Source: JACRPH01 sp041665465 (GTDB taxonomy: Archaea; Nanobdellota; Nanobdellia; Woesearchaeales; GW2011-AR9). Taken from it: 64,000 nt of DNA. This document shows positions 16,363 to 25,065 of the stretch, in pieces (position 1 is the stretch's first letter; every line of letters begins with the position of its first letter). The position numbers and the translations under genes were made by a program. The notes under the pieces were generated by a model. That model was not told the origin of the DNA. It was given only the letters and a program-made list of their open reading frames with translations, and ran no database searches. The stretch is taken from contig JBAYIU010000001.1 in NCBI GenBank assembly GCA_041665465.1, positions 868,001 to 932,000 on the forward strand. The letters are read 5' to 3'.

Positions 16363-16821
16363 TTACTCTTCCTCAACGGAAGCACCCACAACTTCTCCAC
16401 CGGCAGCTTTAACTTTCTCGGAAGCAGAAGCGGAGCATTTACCCACAGTAATCTTCATTTTTAAGTCGGTTTTTCCCGTACCTAATAGTTTATGATACCC
16501 TAAAGCAGTAAGATCGATAACGTAAACTGATCCTTCTTTCTTAGCATCTCCAGCTTCAACATATTTAGCAATAGTTTTAGAGGTGAAATTTCCAACATTA
16601 ATAGTTTGGTCTCGACGTAATCCTCTTCTTCTAAGGAATCCTTTAATTCTTCCTAATTTGAAATCTTTCAATCCGGCTTTCTTCTGACCAGCTCTTTTTC
16701 CGGTTCCAGCATTACCTCGACCTCCACGACTACCTGCACCACGATGCTTCTTACTTGCACCATGGCCATTAGTATTTCCGCCTCGGTGTTGTACAACTTT
16801 TCTTCGACGATTGACTACCAT
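16363..16821 (-). CDS. rpl15: 50S ribosomal protein L15
   Basis: 152 aa. The glycine-rich basic N-terminus (HRGAGSRGGRGNAGTGKR) that threads into 23S rRNA and the C-terminal globular part (KITVGKCSASASEKV, AAGGEV) are typical of archaeal L15/eukaryotic L27a. Four bases downstream of L30, in standard spc-operon order L30-L15-SecY. Confidence 0.95.
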   Translation of the reverse strand: MVVNRRRKVVQHRGGNTNGHGASKKHRGAGSRGGRGNAGTGKRAGQKKAGLKDFKLGRIKGFLRRRGLRRDQTINVGNFTSKTIAKYVEAGDAKKEGSVYVIDLTALGYHKLLGTGKTDLKMKITVGKCSASASEKVKAAGGEVVGASVEEE

Positions 16822-16824
16822 TTT

Positions 16825-17316
16825 TTATAACATCCTTTTAATTAAATCGTTAATTTTATCTCCGCGATAACCCAATGCTCCACCCGCTTGAAATCCGGCT
16901 TTAGTGCCTTTTCTTTCAAATCCTTTACGTGGAGGGCTTAATCTGAAATAAGTTTTATACTTTTTCCCTTTAATCTCTAAAAATTTATAAGTGTACTTAT
17001 TCTTGGAATCACCAGTTCTTCCCTTGAACTCTTCTCCTCTCTTACTAACCAATTCTTGAAAAGTTTCTTCGTTAATCTCTCCCCAAGTTGCATAATCTTT
17101 GATTTTATTAATCATTCCACGATAAGTAGGAGTATCCGGGACGACTGCAGCATGATTCTTTCTAAATAGTTTGAACAGTGCAAAAGTATCCCTTACTTGC
17201 TGAGGAGAATCAACCATTCCTCGGATTTTAACTAGAGCTAACTTCTTCTCATTAGTAGCTGCTTTAGCCACTTTTGGTTTAACTTCTTTTACGGGATGAG
17301 TAGTATTGGCTGCCAT
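16825..17316 (-). CDS. rpl30: 50S ribosomal protein L30
   Basis: 163 aa, the long archaeal form related to eukaryotic L7. Core LALVKIRGMVDSPQQVRDT, then FKLFRKNHAAVVPDTP and a C-terminal LSPPRKGFERKG extension. The Lys/Ala-rich first 25 residues are an added tail. Between S5 and L15 with short spacing. Confidence 0.93.
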   Translation of the reverse strand: MAANTTHPVKEVKPKVAKAATNEKKLALVKIRGMVDSPQQVRDTFALFKLFRKNHAAVVPDTPTYRGMINKIKDYATWGEINEETFQELVSKRGEEFKGRTGDSKNKYTYKFLEIKGKKYKTYFRLSPPRKGFERKGTKAGFQAGGALGYRGDKINDLIKRML

Positions 17317-17318
17317 GT

Positions 17319-18143
17319 TTATTCTTGCTCCACTTTAGTCTCTTTTAATTTTCCTTCAATAATTCCTAATTTCTGAATATTCTCAGGACTGACCTTTACG
17401 TCAGACAATTTTTTAAGAGCTTTTAAAGTAGCTTGAGCTAAATTCAATTTAGTTCCAGTTTGACCATCAGTTTTAGTCCAAATATCTTTGATCCCGGCTA
17501 GGGTTAGAATTTTAGCACACTCTTTTTCTGCACATAATCCTTTACCTTTAGGAGCAGGAATTAAAGTTATTTCTACTGATCCAGATTTTCCAGTAACCGC
17601 GAAAGGAATAGAATGGGGTTGTCTACAGTTACATTCCCAACTTCCGCATCCTCTTCTAATTCTAATCATATTTAATTTGGCATTTCTTTTAGCTTTGTCA
17701 CGAGAAGGAACAGTTTCTTTGCTGTTACCCACTCCTAAACCAACAAATCCATCTTTATTTCCAATAACTGCACAAGTCATAAAATTGGGCTTGTTACCCT
17801 CAGCAGTTTTCTTTTGAGTTTGTTTGAAAATTCTGCGTTGTCCTCCACCGAACTTTCCATGAGCTTGACCTACTAATAATAATTCTTCATCCAAACTAGG
17901 AAGTAAGGTATCAGTTATTCCTGCTTCCATAATGCGGTATCCTGCATCAAAGAAATCGTCAACGTTTCCAACTTCTCCTTTTTGTACTTTCCTACCTAAT
18001 TCAGTAACAGGTTTCCATAAAGATTGTTGATCCGGAACTTCTTCAATTCCTTCTAACTTCTCTTTTACTTCTACTGCTTCCTCTACTACGATGGCAGTCT
18101 TTTCTTCCGGTTTTTCTTTTTTCTTAGCAGTTTCTCTGGTCAT
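17319..18143 (-). CDS. rps5: 30S ribosomal protein S5
   Basis: 274 aa. The double-stranded RNA-binding-like S5 domain (FMTCAVIGNKDGFVGLGVG) and C-terminal S5 fold (ITLIPAPKGKGLCAEKECAK) are clear, with the archaeal/eukaryotic insert GCGSWECNCRQPHSIPF between. About 45 charged N-terminal residues (Lys/Glu-rich) precede the domain, longer than usual. S5 helps decoding accuracy at the mRNA entry side. Confidence 0.95.
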   Translation of the reverse strand: MTRETAKKKEKPEEKTAIVVEEAVEVKEKLEGIEEVPDQQSLWKPVTELGRKVQKGEVGNVDDFFDAGYRIMEAGITDTLLPSLDEELLLVGQAHGKFGGGQRRIFKQTQKKTAEGNKPNFMTCAVIGNKDGFVGLGVGNSKETVPSRDKAKRNAKLNMIRIRRGCGSWECNCRQPHSIPFAVTGKSGSVEITLIPAPKGKGLCAEKECAKILTLAGIKDIWTKTDGQTGTKLNLAQATLKALKKLSDVKVSPENIQKLGIIEGKLKETKVEQE

Positions 18144-18161
18144 TTTTTGGTCTCGTAATCT

Positions 18162-18746
18162 TTATTTTAAAGTTAATATCTTTTGTTTAGTTGAATTAAA
18201 CACTTCAGTCATCTTTTCTGGAACACTCTTATTCTTTAAATATAAGGAGAATCTTTGATCATACTCCTTCTTTCCTTTTAGTGATGAAGCATAAGCTACA
18301 ATATTTTTCCCGCTCAATTGTTCTTCGTTAGGGAAAATGTCCTTATCTCCATGAGGAACGTTTAATCCACCATCTACTGTTCCTTTTAAGAAAGCATAAC
18401 TCTTTCCCTTAAGCAAAGGTGATTTCAATCCGGTATCTAATATTGCTTGTTTGATTCCCTTCTTTTGAGCAAGTTTTGCTAAAAGCAAGCCAGTAAGATA
18501 AGTTGCCGGAAAATTCTTTCCAGAGTAATTCCATCCCATCTCCTTTAACTTACTAGAATCTGTAGCTACAATAACCTTATCCCCTTTAGTGTTAAACTCT
18601 ACAATCTGAGCAATAATTTTACTATTAGTAAATCTTACTACTATTCTTAGCTGTTTAGAAAGCAACAGCTTTAATCGAAGATGATAATCCGTTTTTTGTT
18701 CTCGCTTTCTTCGGAACAGTACAGTACGATGTTTCTTGTTTGCCAT
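18162..18746 (-). CDS. rpl18: 50S ribosomal protein L18
   Basis: 194 aa, the archaeal L18 (eukaryotic L5-like) size. It binds 5S rRNA. Visible motifs: KTDYHLRLKLLLSKQLRIVV, the LLLAKLAQKKGIKQAILDTG helix-strand and DGGLNVPHGDKDIFP. Order L32e-L19e-L18-S5 is canonical. Confidence 0.95.
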   Translation of the reverse strand: MANKKHRTVLFRRKREQKTDYHLRLKLLLSKQLRIVVRFTNSKIIAQIVEFNTKGDKVIVATDSSKLKEMGWNYSGKNFPATYLTGLLLAKLAQKKGIKQAILDTGLKSPLLKGKSYAFLKGTVDGGLNVPHGDKDIFPNEEQLSGKNIVAYASSLKGKKEYDQRFSLYLKNKSVPEKMTEVFNSTKQKILTLK

Positions 18747-18747
18747 T

Positions 18748-19194
18748 TTACTTTTTCTCTAATAACTTATATTCGTTTAGGTAAAGTTTAAGATGTCTCT
18801 TATTTCTAAAGAATCCGCCCTTAACTCTTAAATAAAGCATTTGATAGTTCTTACTGGTTATCAATCCTTTCTCTTTTAATTCTTGAATCAATTCTCTTTG
18901 AGTTCTTACTCTATTCATCCATTGTTCTTTTCTGGTAATTATAGCGTATTTCTTACCTTTTTTACTTCCTTGGCCCATTCTTCTTCCCTTTCTCTTCTGT
19001 GCAGAGATTTTACGGGCTCGAGCTAAAGAGTGTCCATTACCGGGACGTTTGTAAATTTTACCTACAGCAATCAATCCCCTAATATCTGAACGCGTTAATG
19101 CTTTCTTAATCTCCTCTAGAGATTCCGCAACAAATTTAACCTTTTTAGGGGAGGTCTTCATAACCTTGGATGCAAGTAACTTTTTGTTAATCAT
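18748..19194 (-). CDS. rpl19e: 50S ribosomal protein L19e
   Basis: 148 aa, archaeal/eukaryotic-specific. The N-terminal helix-turn region (KKVKFVAESLEEIKKALT), the basic linker SAQKRKGRRMGQGSKKGKK and the long C-terminal helix (KGGFFRNKRHLKLYLNEY) are all present. Two bases separate it from L18. Confidence 0.95.
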   Translation of the reverse strand: MINKKLLASKVMKTSPKKVKFVAESLEEIKKALTRSDIRGLIAVGKIYKRPGNGHSLARARKISAQKRKGRRMGQGSKKGKKYAIITRKEQWMNRVRTQRELIQELKEKGLITSKNYQMLYLRVKGGFFRNKRHLKLYLNEYKLLEKK

Positions 19195-19196
19195 TT

Positions 19197-19811
19197 TTAT
19201 TGCCTTTTAATTAATTCTTTTTCAACTAATACTTTTTCTTCTTTCTGCTGGTCTTTAGACTCTTCTTTATTGTCAACCTTTTCTTCTTTAGTTTTTTCAG
19301 CTTCTTCTTTCTTTTTCTTCTCTTCAGCTTTTTTCTTTTTCTCTTCTTGTTTCTTGTTCTTCTCACTTAGTCGATCTTTTCTTTTCTTTTGTCGAGCAGT
19401 AAACTCCAATTGGATCTTTTCCATTAATTTGGAAATGTCCTTAACATTTAAGACTCTGATTTTCTTTTCTACCGCTAACTTTAATAATTCTATTCTATTT
19501 CTGTTACCTACAGATGAAGCGATCACTGCTCCTTGAGTTTTGGTGTTAACAGCTAGTAATTGTTCCTTATTACTTACAACTACTTTTTCTAATCCGGATG
19601 AATGTAACCCTCTTACTTCTCTTGGGGAGCCGAAGCCAATACTTACTAGTACCGGTTCTCCGCGTTTTCCTTGTCTGATCGCAGAAGAGGTTCCATAAGG
19701 GAACTTCCATTTTGACTTCATACGAGCATAAATCTTAGACTCGCGAACTACAAACTTCGGCTTAACCTTCTTTTGCTTGTTCCTTAATTCTAATAATCTT
19801 TTGGTTTCCAT
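19197..19811 (-). CDS. rpl32e: 50S ribosomal protein L32e with long charged C-terminal tail
   Basis: 204 aa. The L32e domain spans about residues 10-135 (KFPYGTSSAIRQGKRGEPV, GFGSPREVRGLHPS-like segment, IASSVGNRNRIELLKLA). The last ~65 residues are nearly all Lys and Glu, a low-complexity helical tail not found in standard L32e; the DNA is a purine-rich run. Such tails are unusual but may bind rRNA or be lineage-specific. Confidence 0.93.
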   Translation of the reverse strand: METKRLLELRNKQKKVKPKFVVRESKIYARMKSKWKFPYGTSSAIRQGKRGEPVLVSIGFGSPREVRGLHSSGLEKVVVSNKEQLLAVNTKTQGAVIASSVGNRNRIELLKLAVEKKIRVLNVKDISKLMEKIQLEFTARQKKRKDRLSEKNKKQEEKKKKAEEKKKKEEAEKTKEEKVDNKEESKDQQKEEKVLVEKELIKRQ

Positions 19812-19825
19812 CTTTAATCATTATT

Positions 19826-20359
19826 TTATTCTGGTTTTTGAGTAATATAACATCCGTCTTGAAAGATTCGAATGTCCCTATTAGTGATTCTACATAAATT
19901 TTCGATAGTGGATGCAGCTAGTCCGGCTGCTTCAATGTCTGGGCTACTAATAGTAATATCATTTCCACTAACCTTAATCTCAATCCCTTTTGGAAGTTTG
20001 GCTTTTCTAGCTACAGTCTCTCCAAAAAAGTTTTTAATGGTAATCTCATTTCCACTAACCGCGACATTCATAGGGAAATGACCGGAGCATACTTTTAATT
20101 TGTATATATGTAATTCTTTAACTCCTTTTAGAGTGTTTTTAATGTGAGACACAATTGATCCAAACTGCATCTTGATTCTTTTACTCGCTTTTGGAGAGGA
20201 AATAATTATTTTTCCGTCTTGTACTTTAAGGTCTACTTGTGGATATGGAAAGTCTCTTTCTACTTCTCCTTTAGGTCCTTTGATTCTTAAAAGGCTACCT
20301 TTTAGTTCGGCAGTTACTTTATCTTCCAATACTATTTCTCTCTTCAGATCGTTTTTCAT
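19826..20359 (-). CDS. rpl6: 50S ribosomal protein L6
   Basis: 177 aa, two copies of the L6 alpha-beta fold. Signatures: VTAELKGSLLRIKGPKGEVE at the start, NTLKGVKELHIYKLKV in the middle and NLCRITNRDIRIFQDGCYI near the C-terminus, the archaeal L9-like ending. Follows S8. Confidence 0.95.
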   Translation of the reverse strand: MKNDLKREIVLEDKVTAELKGSLLRIKGPKGEVERDFPYPQVDLKVQDGKIIISSPKASKRIKMQFGSIVSHIKNTLKGVKELHIYKLKVCSGHFPMNVAVSGNEITIKNFFGETVARKAKLPKGIEIKVSGNDITISSPDIEAAGLAASTIENLCRITNRDIRIFQDGCYITQKPE

Positions 20360-20364
20360 TTTGT

Positions 20365-20754
20365 TTAATAGCAGTAGGCTACTAATTTTCCGCCTACCTT
20401 TTTCTCTTTTGCTTGATTATGAGTCATGATTCCTTTTGAGGTTGAAACAATGATTACTCCGAAATCTTTTGCCGGCAAGTATCGTTTTTCCCATTTCTCA
20501 AAGGTGTTGTGCTTAGTGGAGAAACGTGGTTTTACCACTCCACATTTGTTGACGTTTCCTAACAAATTAACTTTCAGAAAGTTTCCCTTTCCATCTTCTG
20601 TTTCTTCATAGGATCCGACGTAATTGTAAGTGTTCATGATAGTTAAAACTTCCTTGATCAACTTCGAGGCCGGTTTTATCAATACTTCACGCTTTCCAAC
20701 CTTCTCGGCATTCAAGATCTTTGCCAGTGCTGCTGCCAACGGGTCATTAAACAT
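20365..20754 (-). CDS. rps8: 30S ribosomal protein S8
   Basis: 129 aa, archaeal length. FNDPLAAALAKILNAEKVG at the start, the central KVNLLGNVNKCGVVKPRF strand pair and the C-terminal signature GVIIVSTSKGIMTHNQA are typical. S8 binds helix 21 of 16S rRNA and in bacteria also represses the spc operon; repression is not tested here. Confidence 0.96.
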   Translation of the reverse strand: MFNDPLAAALAKILNAEKVGKREVLIKPASKLIKEVLTIMNTYNYVGSYEETEDGKGNFLKVNLLGNVNKCGVVKPRFSTKHNTFEKWEKRYLPAKDFGVIIVSTSKGIMTHNQAKEKKVGGKLVAYCY

Positions 20755-20772
20755 TTTTTACCTCGATATCTT

Positions 20773-21003
20773 TTAACTGTATTTCTTGAAACCAATGTTT
20801 GGTCCGATTTCACGGAAGCATTGTCTGCATAAATTGATTCCATATTTGTTGATTAGTCCACGGCTTCTTCCGCAATTGCGGCACTTGTGTAAAGCCAGAC
20901 CACAGGTTCTTTTTTTTGATAAGTTGAACTTGATAAACTTAGCTTTCTTTACTGGTTTGGCGTTAAGCTGTTTGAAAGCTTTTTTAGCATCACTAGTGGT
21001 CAT
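20773..21003 (-). CDS. rps14: 30S ribosomal protein S14, zinc-binding type
   Basis: 76 aa from the ATG at 21003; a longer frame overlaps L5 and is not needed. The C-terminal ~55 residues are the archaeal S14 with a C-x2-C...C-x2-C zinc site (CRNCGRSRGLINKYG, LCRQCFRE). The ~20-residue Lys/Ala N-terminal extension is absent from most archaeal S14 proteins. Lies between L5 and S8. Confidence 0.93.
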   Translation of the reverse strand: MTTSDAKKAFKQLNAKPVKKAKFIKFNLSKKRTCGLALHKCRNCGRSRGLINKYGINLCRQCFREIGPNIGFKKYS

Positions 21004-21007
21004 TTTC

Positions 21008-21523
21008 TTACTTAACCTCCACACCCATCTTTTTAACAAAGTCTATTGCTTCTTCCTTTGTGATTTGATGATCTTTACCAATTGGAGTAACTCTTAATCT
21101 ACGTTTTTTAACTCTATATCCTCGACGTTCTAAGGTTACAGCAACTTCTAATCCCATAATTTTTAATTCTGGATCGTACTCCATCCCTTTAATATCAATA
21201 TATTCTGGTACACCAAAAGAAAAATTTCCTTTGTCATCAAAACTTCTTAGACTTAAGGTGTTTTCCTTTGCTGCTAAGATTCCTTTTAATAACTCTTCAG
21301 TATTTTTTCTTACTGTAACTTTGCATCCAATGACTAAACCCGGTCTTAATCCCCATCCCGGAATTCTTTTCTGAGTTTGGGTTTTAACAGGAGCCATTCC
21401 AGCAATTTTCTGTAATAATTTTAATCCTCTCTTTAAGTGTTCTTCGTCCTTACCTGCACCTATATTTAAAGTAATCTTGGCAATACGAATTTCTCTCATT
21501 GGATTTTCTTGGTTAGCTTTCAT
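21008..21523 (-). CDS. rpl5: 50S ribosomal protein L5
   Basis: 171 aa. It binds 5S rRNA with L18. Motifs: IAKITLNIGAGKDEEHLKRG, KTQTQKRIPGWGLRPGLVIG and FGVPEYIDIKGMEYDPEL. The C-terminal RRGYRVKKRRL matches the archaeal form. An internal ATG at codon 9 is an alternative start. Confidence 0.95.
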   Translation of the reverse strand: MKANQENPMREIRIAKITLNIGAGKDEEHLKRGLKLLQKIAGMAPVKTQTQKRIPGWGLRPGLVIGCKVTVRKNTEELLKGILAAKENTLSLRSFDDKGNFSFGVPEYIDIKGMEYDPELKIMGLEVAVTLERRGYRVKKRRLRVTPIGKDHQITKEEAIDFVKKMGVEVK

Positions 21524-21534
21524 TTTTTATAAGT

Positions 21535-22221
21535 TTAATTTTTAATCTCAATTACCGGTTTATCTTTTCCAACCACAAATAAATACTCTTTTGCGGTCAT
21601 AATCTCTTCGCCGTCTTTAATGTAAATTGCTTCTCTTCCCTTAATTTCTTTGAATTTTCCAAGGTCGCCATTATGTTTTCCCTGAGTTAAGAAAACAGAT
21701 GCTCCCTGGGTCAAAGGTAACACTTCTTTGACTTTATTCTCTGGAACAGTTAGTACAACACTATCTCCAACGTTTACTTTAACATCAGTGTTTATATTTT
21801 TACCATCATGCAAATTAATTTGCATTTTATTCCCAGATAAGATTGACTTTCCAACTACCTTGCACACTTTAAGGTGGCTTTCTGTTTCACTGATTGGAAC
21901 GATTATGATTCTCCCCTTTTTATCTAAAATCAATCGGTAAGATTGTTTATTAGCAGTAACCTTTAGTACATCAAACAATCCGACTATAAATCGATAATCT
22001 TTTCTTCTCTTTCCATCAACCAATATCTCGTTATTGGTTAGTACTTTTTTTGTTTCGGTTAAAGTTGAAGCTAGTTTTAATTCGTCTCTTATAATAATCC
22101 CCAAAGCCAAACCGTTGGAAAGGGAGTGAGCTCCAGATTTAGGACGAATAGTAAATATCTTAGTTTTACGATCGATAATCCACGTTTTTGGTGCCGGGAT
22201 GCTTTTTAAGTGATTTTTCAT
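21535..22221 (-). CDS. rps4e: 30S ribosomal protein S4e
   Basis: 228 aa. N-terminal HLKSIPAPKTWIIDRK, an S4-like RNA-binding segment (VLTNNEILVDGKRRKDYRF), the central archaeal domain and a KOW motif near residue 185 (FLTQGKHNGDLGKF). Order L24-S4e-L5 is standard for archaea. Confidence 0.95.
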   Translation of the reverse strand: MKNHLKSIPAPKTWIIDRKTKIFTIRPKSGAHSLSNGLALGIIIRDELKLASTLTETKKVLTNNEILVDGKRRKDYRFIVGLFDVLKVTANKQSYRLILDKKGRIIIVPISETESHLKVCKVVGKSILSGNKMQINLHDGKNINTDVKVNVGDSVVLTVPENKVKEVLPLTQGASVFLTQGKHNGDLGKFKEIKGREAIYIKDGEEIMTAKEYLFVVGKDKPVIEIKN

Positions 22222-22223
22222 TT

Positions 22224-22673
22224 TTATCCTTTACTCTTAGTTTTAGATGCTTTTTTAACCACTTTCTCTGATTTCGGGGTTGGGTCTTTGAGATGTGACT
22301 CTAGTTTTTGTTTTCTCTTTTTATCTTCTAAATTTAAATCAATAATTAGTAAGTTAGATGGATGCAATTGAACCGGTAATTTAGTCCCATCTTTCTTTAT
22401 GTTTTCTATCCCGGTGATAATGACTCGTTCTCTTTTAAGGAAGACTCGTTCAACTTTTCCGTCTCTCTTAGCAAACTGGCCACGCATAATCTTAGCTTTG
22501 TCACCAACACGAATCTGAACACAACGAGTGCCATATTTCTTTCTTAATTCTGCGGAAAGATGTACATGGACCAGTTTCTGTCTAATATGTAATGGAGCAT
22601 TATATCTGAACTTGCGCTGTTTTCCTGGTTGTCCGCTTTTGTTCCAATGAGTGGAAAATTTTTTGTTGGTCAT
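22224..22673 (-). CDS. rpl24: 50S ribosomal protein L24
   Basis: 149 aa. KOW motif VGDKAKIMRGQFAKRDGKV near residue 57 and the archaeal N-terminus KQRKFRYNAPLHIRQKLVH. The C-terminal ~35 residues are a Lys-rich tail. First assembly protein of the 50S subunit. Confidence 0.94.
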   Translation of the reverse strand: MTNKKFSTHWNKSGQPGKQRKFRYNAPLHIRQKLVHVHLSAELRKKYGTRCVQIRVGDKAKIMRGQFAKRDGKVERVFLKRERVIITGIENIKKDGTKLPVQLHPSNLLIIDLNLEDKKRKQKLESHLKDPTPKSEKVVKKASKTKSKG

Positions 22674-22691
22674 GTTTATCGTCTTTATTAA

Positions 22692-23093
22692 TTATAATAT
22701 CATCCCAGCAACTTTAGCGACTGCTGGCCATCTTTCTGCTGCTTCTTTAGCAATAGGTCCTTTGAAAATGGTCCCCTTAGGGTTTCCCTTCTCGTCTTTT
22801 AAAACGACTACGGCATTATCTTCAAACTTTACTCGCATTCCGTCTGCGCGGCGATATTCCTTTCTTTGTCTAACCACGATTGCCGGAACAACAGTTTTAC
22901 GCATTTCTGGTTTACCTTTTTTAACTGAAACCATTACGAAGTCTCCAACTCCTGCGGATGGAACTCTTCCCTTAACTGTTTTGTGTCCTTTAACCGAAAG
23001 GATCTTTACTACTTTGGCACCGGAATTATCGCATACGTTTACCCAAGCTTCTAAAGGCAAGGCGCGAGTGACTTTACTTTTTACTGCTTTCAT
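22692..23093 (-). CDS. rpl14: 50S ribosomal protein L14
   Basis: 133 aa. The signatures are VNVCDNSGAKVVKILSVKG and ADGMRVKFEDNAVVVLKDE, with IFKGPIAKEAAERWPAVAKV at the C-terminus. L14 sits at the subunit interface. The order S17-L14-L24 is canonical. Confidence 0.96.
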   Translation of the reverse strand: MKAVKSKVTRALPLEAWVNVCDNSGAKVVKILSVKGHKTVKGRVPSAGVGDFVMVSVKKGKPEMRKTVVPAIVVRQRKEYRRADGMRVKFEDNAVVVLKDEKGNPKGTIFKGPIAKEAAERWPAVAKVAGMIL

Positions 23094-23095
23094 TT

Positions 23096-23482
23096 TTATT
23101 TCTCTTCGTGATCTTTAACTTTTTTATTTTTAGGCGTTGATTCTTTCTTTTTCTCAACCTTTTTTTCTTTTATTTGTAATATAACATGATGTTTGGTTTT
23201 ACTCAAAGGACGAGTTTTAGCTACGATTACTTCTTGTCCAATCTCTGCATTAAGACAAGCAGGGTTGTGTACTCTCATTCGTGATCTTTTTAACTCGTAT
23301 CTCTCATATTTATGAACATAATTTGGTTTGAACCATTCAATGGTGGCAGAATGATTAATGTCTTTCTTAACAACCTTGCCAGTAAATAGTTCCTTCTTTA
23401 CATTAATTTCTCCGTGAAACGGACATTTTTTATCCGTACATTCTTTATGAGGAGCTTTAATCCCCAGGATTTCACTTTTCAT
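23096..23482 (-). CDS. rps17: 30S ribosomal protein S17
   Basis: 128 aa, the long archaeal form. OB-fold core: FTGKVVKKDINHSATIEW, YERYELKRSRMRVHNPAC and IGQEVIVAKTRPLSKTKHH. The N-terminus has ECTDKKCPFHG. A Lys/Glu-rich tail of ~25 residues ends the protein. Confidence 0.95.
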   Translation of the reverse strand: MKSEILGIKAPHKECTDKKCPFHGEINVKKELFTGKVVKKDINHSATIEWFKPNYVHKYERYELKRSRMRVHNPACLNAEIGQEVIVAKTRPLSKTKHHVILQIKEKKVEKKKESTPKNKKVKDHEEK

Positions 23483-23489
23483 TTTTGTC

Positions 23490-23735
23490 TTAACCTTTTA
23501 ATCGTTCTTCTGATCTTTTGGCGATTTCTTTTCCGTTAATCACCTGATTAGTCCTTTTTAACTTAAGGACCACGTTTTTCTTAAACAACGTCTTGATCAC
23601 GTTGCTATACTCGATTTTAAGTGTAAATTTTGTTTCATCTACAACTTTTCCGACGAAATTTAATTCGCTGGGATTAGTTGATTCGATTACTTCAACCTCT
23701 TCCCCGATGAGTTCATAGGGAAAGCCTTTTTTCAT
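23490..23735 (-). CDS. rnp1: RNase P protein component 1 (Rpp29/Pop4 family)
   Basis: 81 aa, an Sm-like barrel: FPYELIGEEVEVIESTNPS, then GKVVDETKFTLKIEY and a basic end. Archaeal RNase P p29 supports cleavage of pre-tRNA 5' leaders and its gene commonly lies between aIF1 and S17 in this cluster, exactly as here. The RNase P RNA is not in the window. Confidence 0.9.
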   Translation of the reverse strand: MKKGFPYELIGEEVEVIESTNPSELNFVGKVVDETKFTLKIEYSNVIKTLFKKNVVLKLKRTNQVINGKEIAKRSEERLKG

Positions 23736-23741
23736 AGTTAT

Positions 23742-24056
23742 TTATTCCAGTGGGTCCACTTCAATGGTTTCTTCAGGGAAACCAAGTTCCACCAACGCAC
23801 TTTTCATACGCGTCTTGTGATTTCCTTGCAACTCAATTTGTCCTCCCTTAGCTGTTCCGCCACAGGCGAACTTGTTCTTGAGTTTCTTAAAGATTTCTTC
23901 GATGTTGGCTTCTTTACTTATCCCGCTGATCACGGTATATTTCTTTCCAAACTTTTTCTTTTCGATCCTGACCAATATCTTTTGTTGTTCACGAGCAATC
24001 ATCTCGCAAACACATAAATCTTTAGGTAACCCACATTGGTTGCATACTTCACTCAT
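23742..24056 (-). CDS. translation initiation factor aIF1 (SUI1 family)
   Basis: 104 aa. An N-terminal Cys cluster (CNQCGLPKDLCVC) probably binds zinc, then the SUI1 fold: ILVRIEKKKFGKKYTVISGI and FACGGTAKGGQIELQGNH. aIF1 checks start-codon selection on the small subunit, which matters here because many mRNAs look leaderless. Sits between L29 and Rnp1. Confidence 0.94.
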   Translation of the reverse strand: MSEVCNQCGLPKDLCVCEMIAREQQKILVRIEKKKFGKKYTVISGISKEANIEEIFKKLKNKFACGGTAKGGQIELQGNHKTRMKSALVELGFPEETIEVDPLE

Positions 24057-24059
24057 GTT

Positions 24060-24263
24060 TTATCTCTCCTTAACCTCCTTTTGGCTAAGTAAAGTTAAGA
24101 TACGAGCGATATTCTTTTTGGTTTGTTTTACCTTACCGGGATTCTGGGGATTAGTCCCCATTGCAACTTGAGCATTTAATTTTAAGAGTTCTTTCTGTAG
24201 TTCTCCTTTTCTAGTCATTAGCTCTGGTGAGGAAAGAGTCCTCATCTCTTTAGTTATTTTCAT
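24060..24263 (-). CDS. rpl29: 50S ribosomal protein L29
   Basis: 67 aa of two helices: KEMRTLSSPELMTRKGELQK and ending in QTKKNIARILTLLSQKE. I start at the ATG at 24263, seven bases after the S3 stop; a longer frame overlaps S3 with non-conserved residues. L29 lies at the exit tunnel. Confidence 0.92.
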   Translation of the reverse strand: MKITKEMRTLSSPELMTRKGELQKELLKLNAQVAMGTNPQNPGKVKQTKKNIARILTLLSQKEVKER

Positions 24264-24270
24264 GGTATAG

Positions 24271-25065
24271 TTAATTCTCTGGATTTTTATTTTCAATCGC
24301 GACAGGTTCTTTTTTCTCTTCTACTTTCTTTTCTTTTTTAACTCTTGGAGCCGCTTTCTTTTTAGGAGTTTTTGTTTCTCCACTTACAAGAGATTTTTCT
24401 TCTTCTAACCTCTTCTTTCGTTTAGCTCCCTTTTCACCCTGGATCTCTTCCACGATGGTTTGAGGTTCAGAAAGGATGTCAATCCTATCTGGTAATTTTA
24501 AATCTGGAGGCATAATAGATACTTTTACTCCTACAATTCCACTCTTTAATAAAGCAGATGCATTAGCTTTACGTACTCCACTTACAGAGATATCTCCGCA
24601 TTTCTTTAAATAACCTTGATAAAATCTCCAACTTTTTGCACGTGCACTAGGAATCTTTCCTGAAATGATGATCTCTACTCCCAAAGCACCAGAGCGAATT
24701 ACATTTTCCATAATCTTGTGCCCGACACTTTTGAAACGCTGAGATCCGAACCTTTCTAAAGCACTAGTGATTTTCTCTGCGACCAAATTGGCATCTAAAT
24801 ATAAATCTCTCACTTCATTAATTTCAATCTGGGGATTCTCTAAATGAAACTGAAGTTTAAGTTCTTTAGTCAATTCTTTTATGTTTGATCCTTTAGACCC
24901 AACGATTAAACTGGGTTTACTTGAGTTGATTATAATTTTCTCTCCTAACGGAATCTTTTTTAATCTTATACTCGAGATTCCCCCTACCTTACTTAACTTA
25001 TTCTTGACATACTGTTTGATAGAGTATTCTTTTGTTTTTTGAGTGATAAATTCGCGTTCAATCAT
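24271..25065 (-). CDS. rps3: 30S ribosomal protein S3
   Basis: 264 aa. A KH domain with the GxxG loop (SLIVGSKGSNIKELTKEL, residue ~57) and the C-terminal S3 domain (EIIISGKIPSARAKSWRFYQ) are clear. The final ~60 residues are a Lys/Glu/Pro-rich tail. The start overlaps the L22 stop by 4 nt (ATGA). Confidence 0.95.
   Translation of the reverse strand: MIEREFITQKTKEYSIKQYVKNKLSKVGGISSIRLKKIPLGEKIIINSSKPSLIVGSKGSNIKELTKELKLQFHLENPQIEINEVRDLYLDANLVAEKITSALERFGSQRFKSVGHKIMENVIRSGALGVEIIISGKIPSARAKSWRFYQGYLKKCGDISVSGVRKANASALLKSGIVGVKVSIMPPDLKLPDRIDILSEPQTIVEEIQGEKGAKRKKRLEEEKSLVSGETKTPKKKAAPRVKKEKKVEEKKEPVAIENKNPEN

Noticed and set aside
20773..21039. Longer S14 frame starting at 21039
   Set aside because: It overlaps L5 by about 30 nt with residues unlike any S14; ATG at 21003 lies between genes and suits the family.
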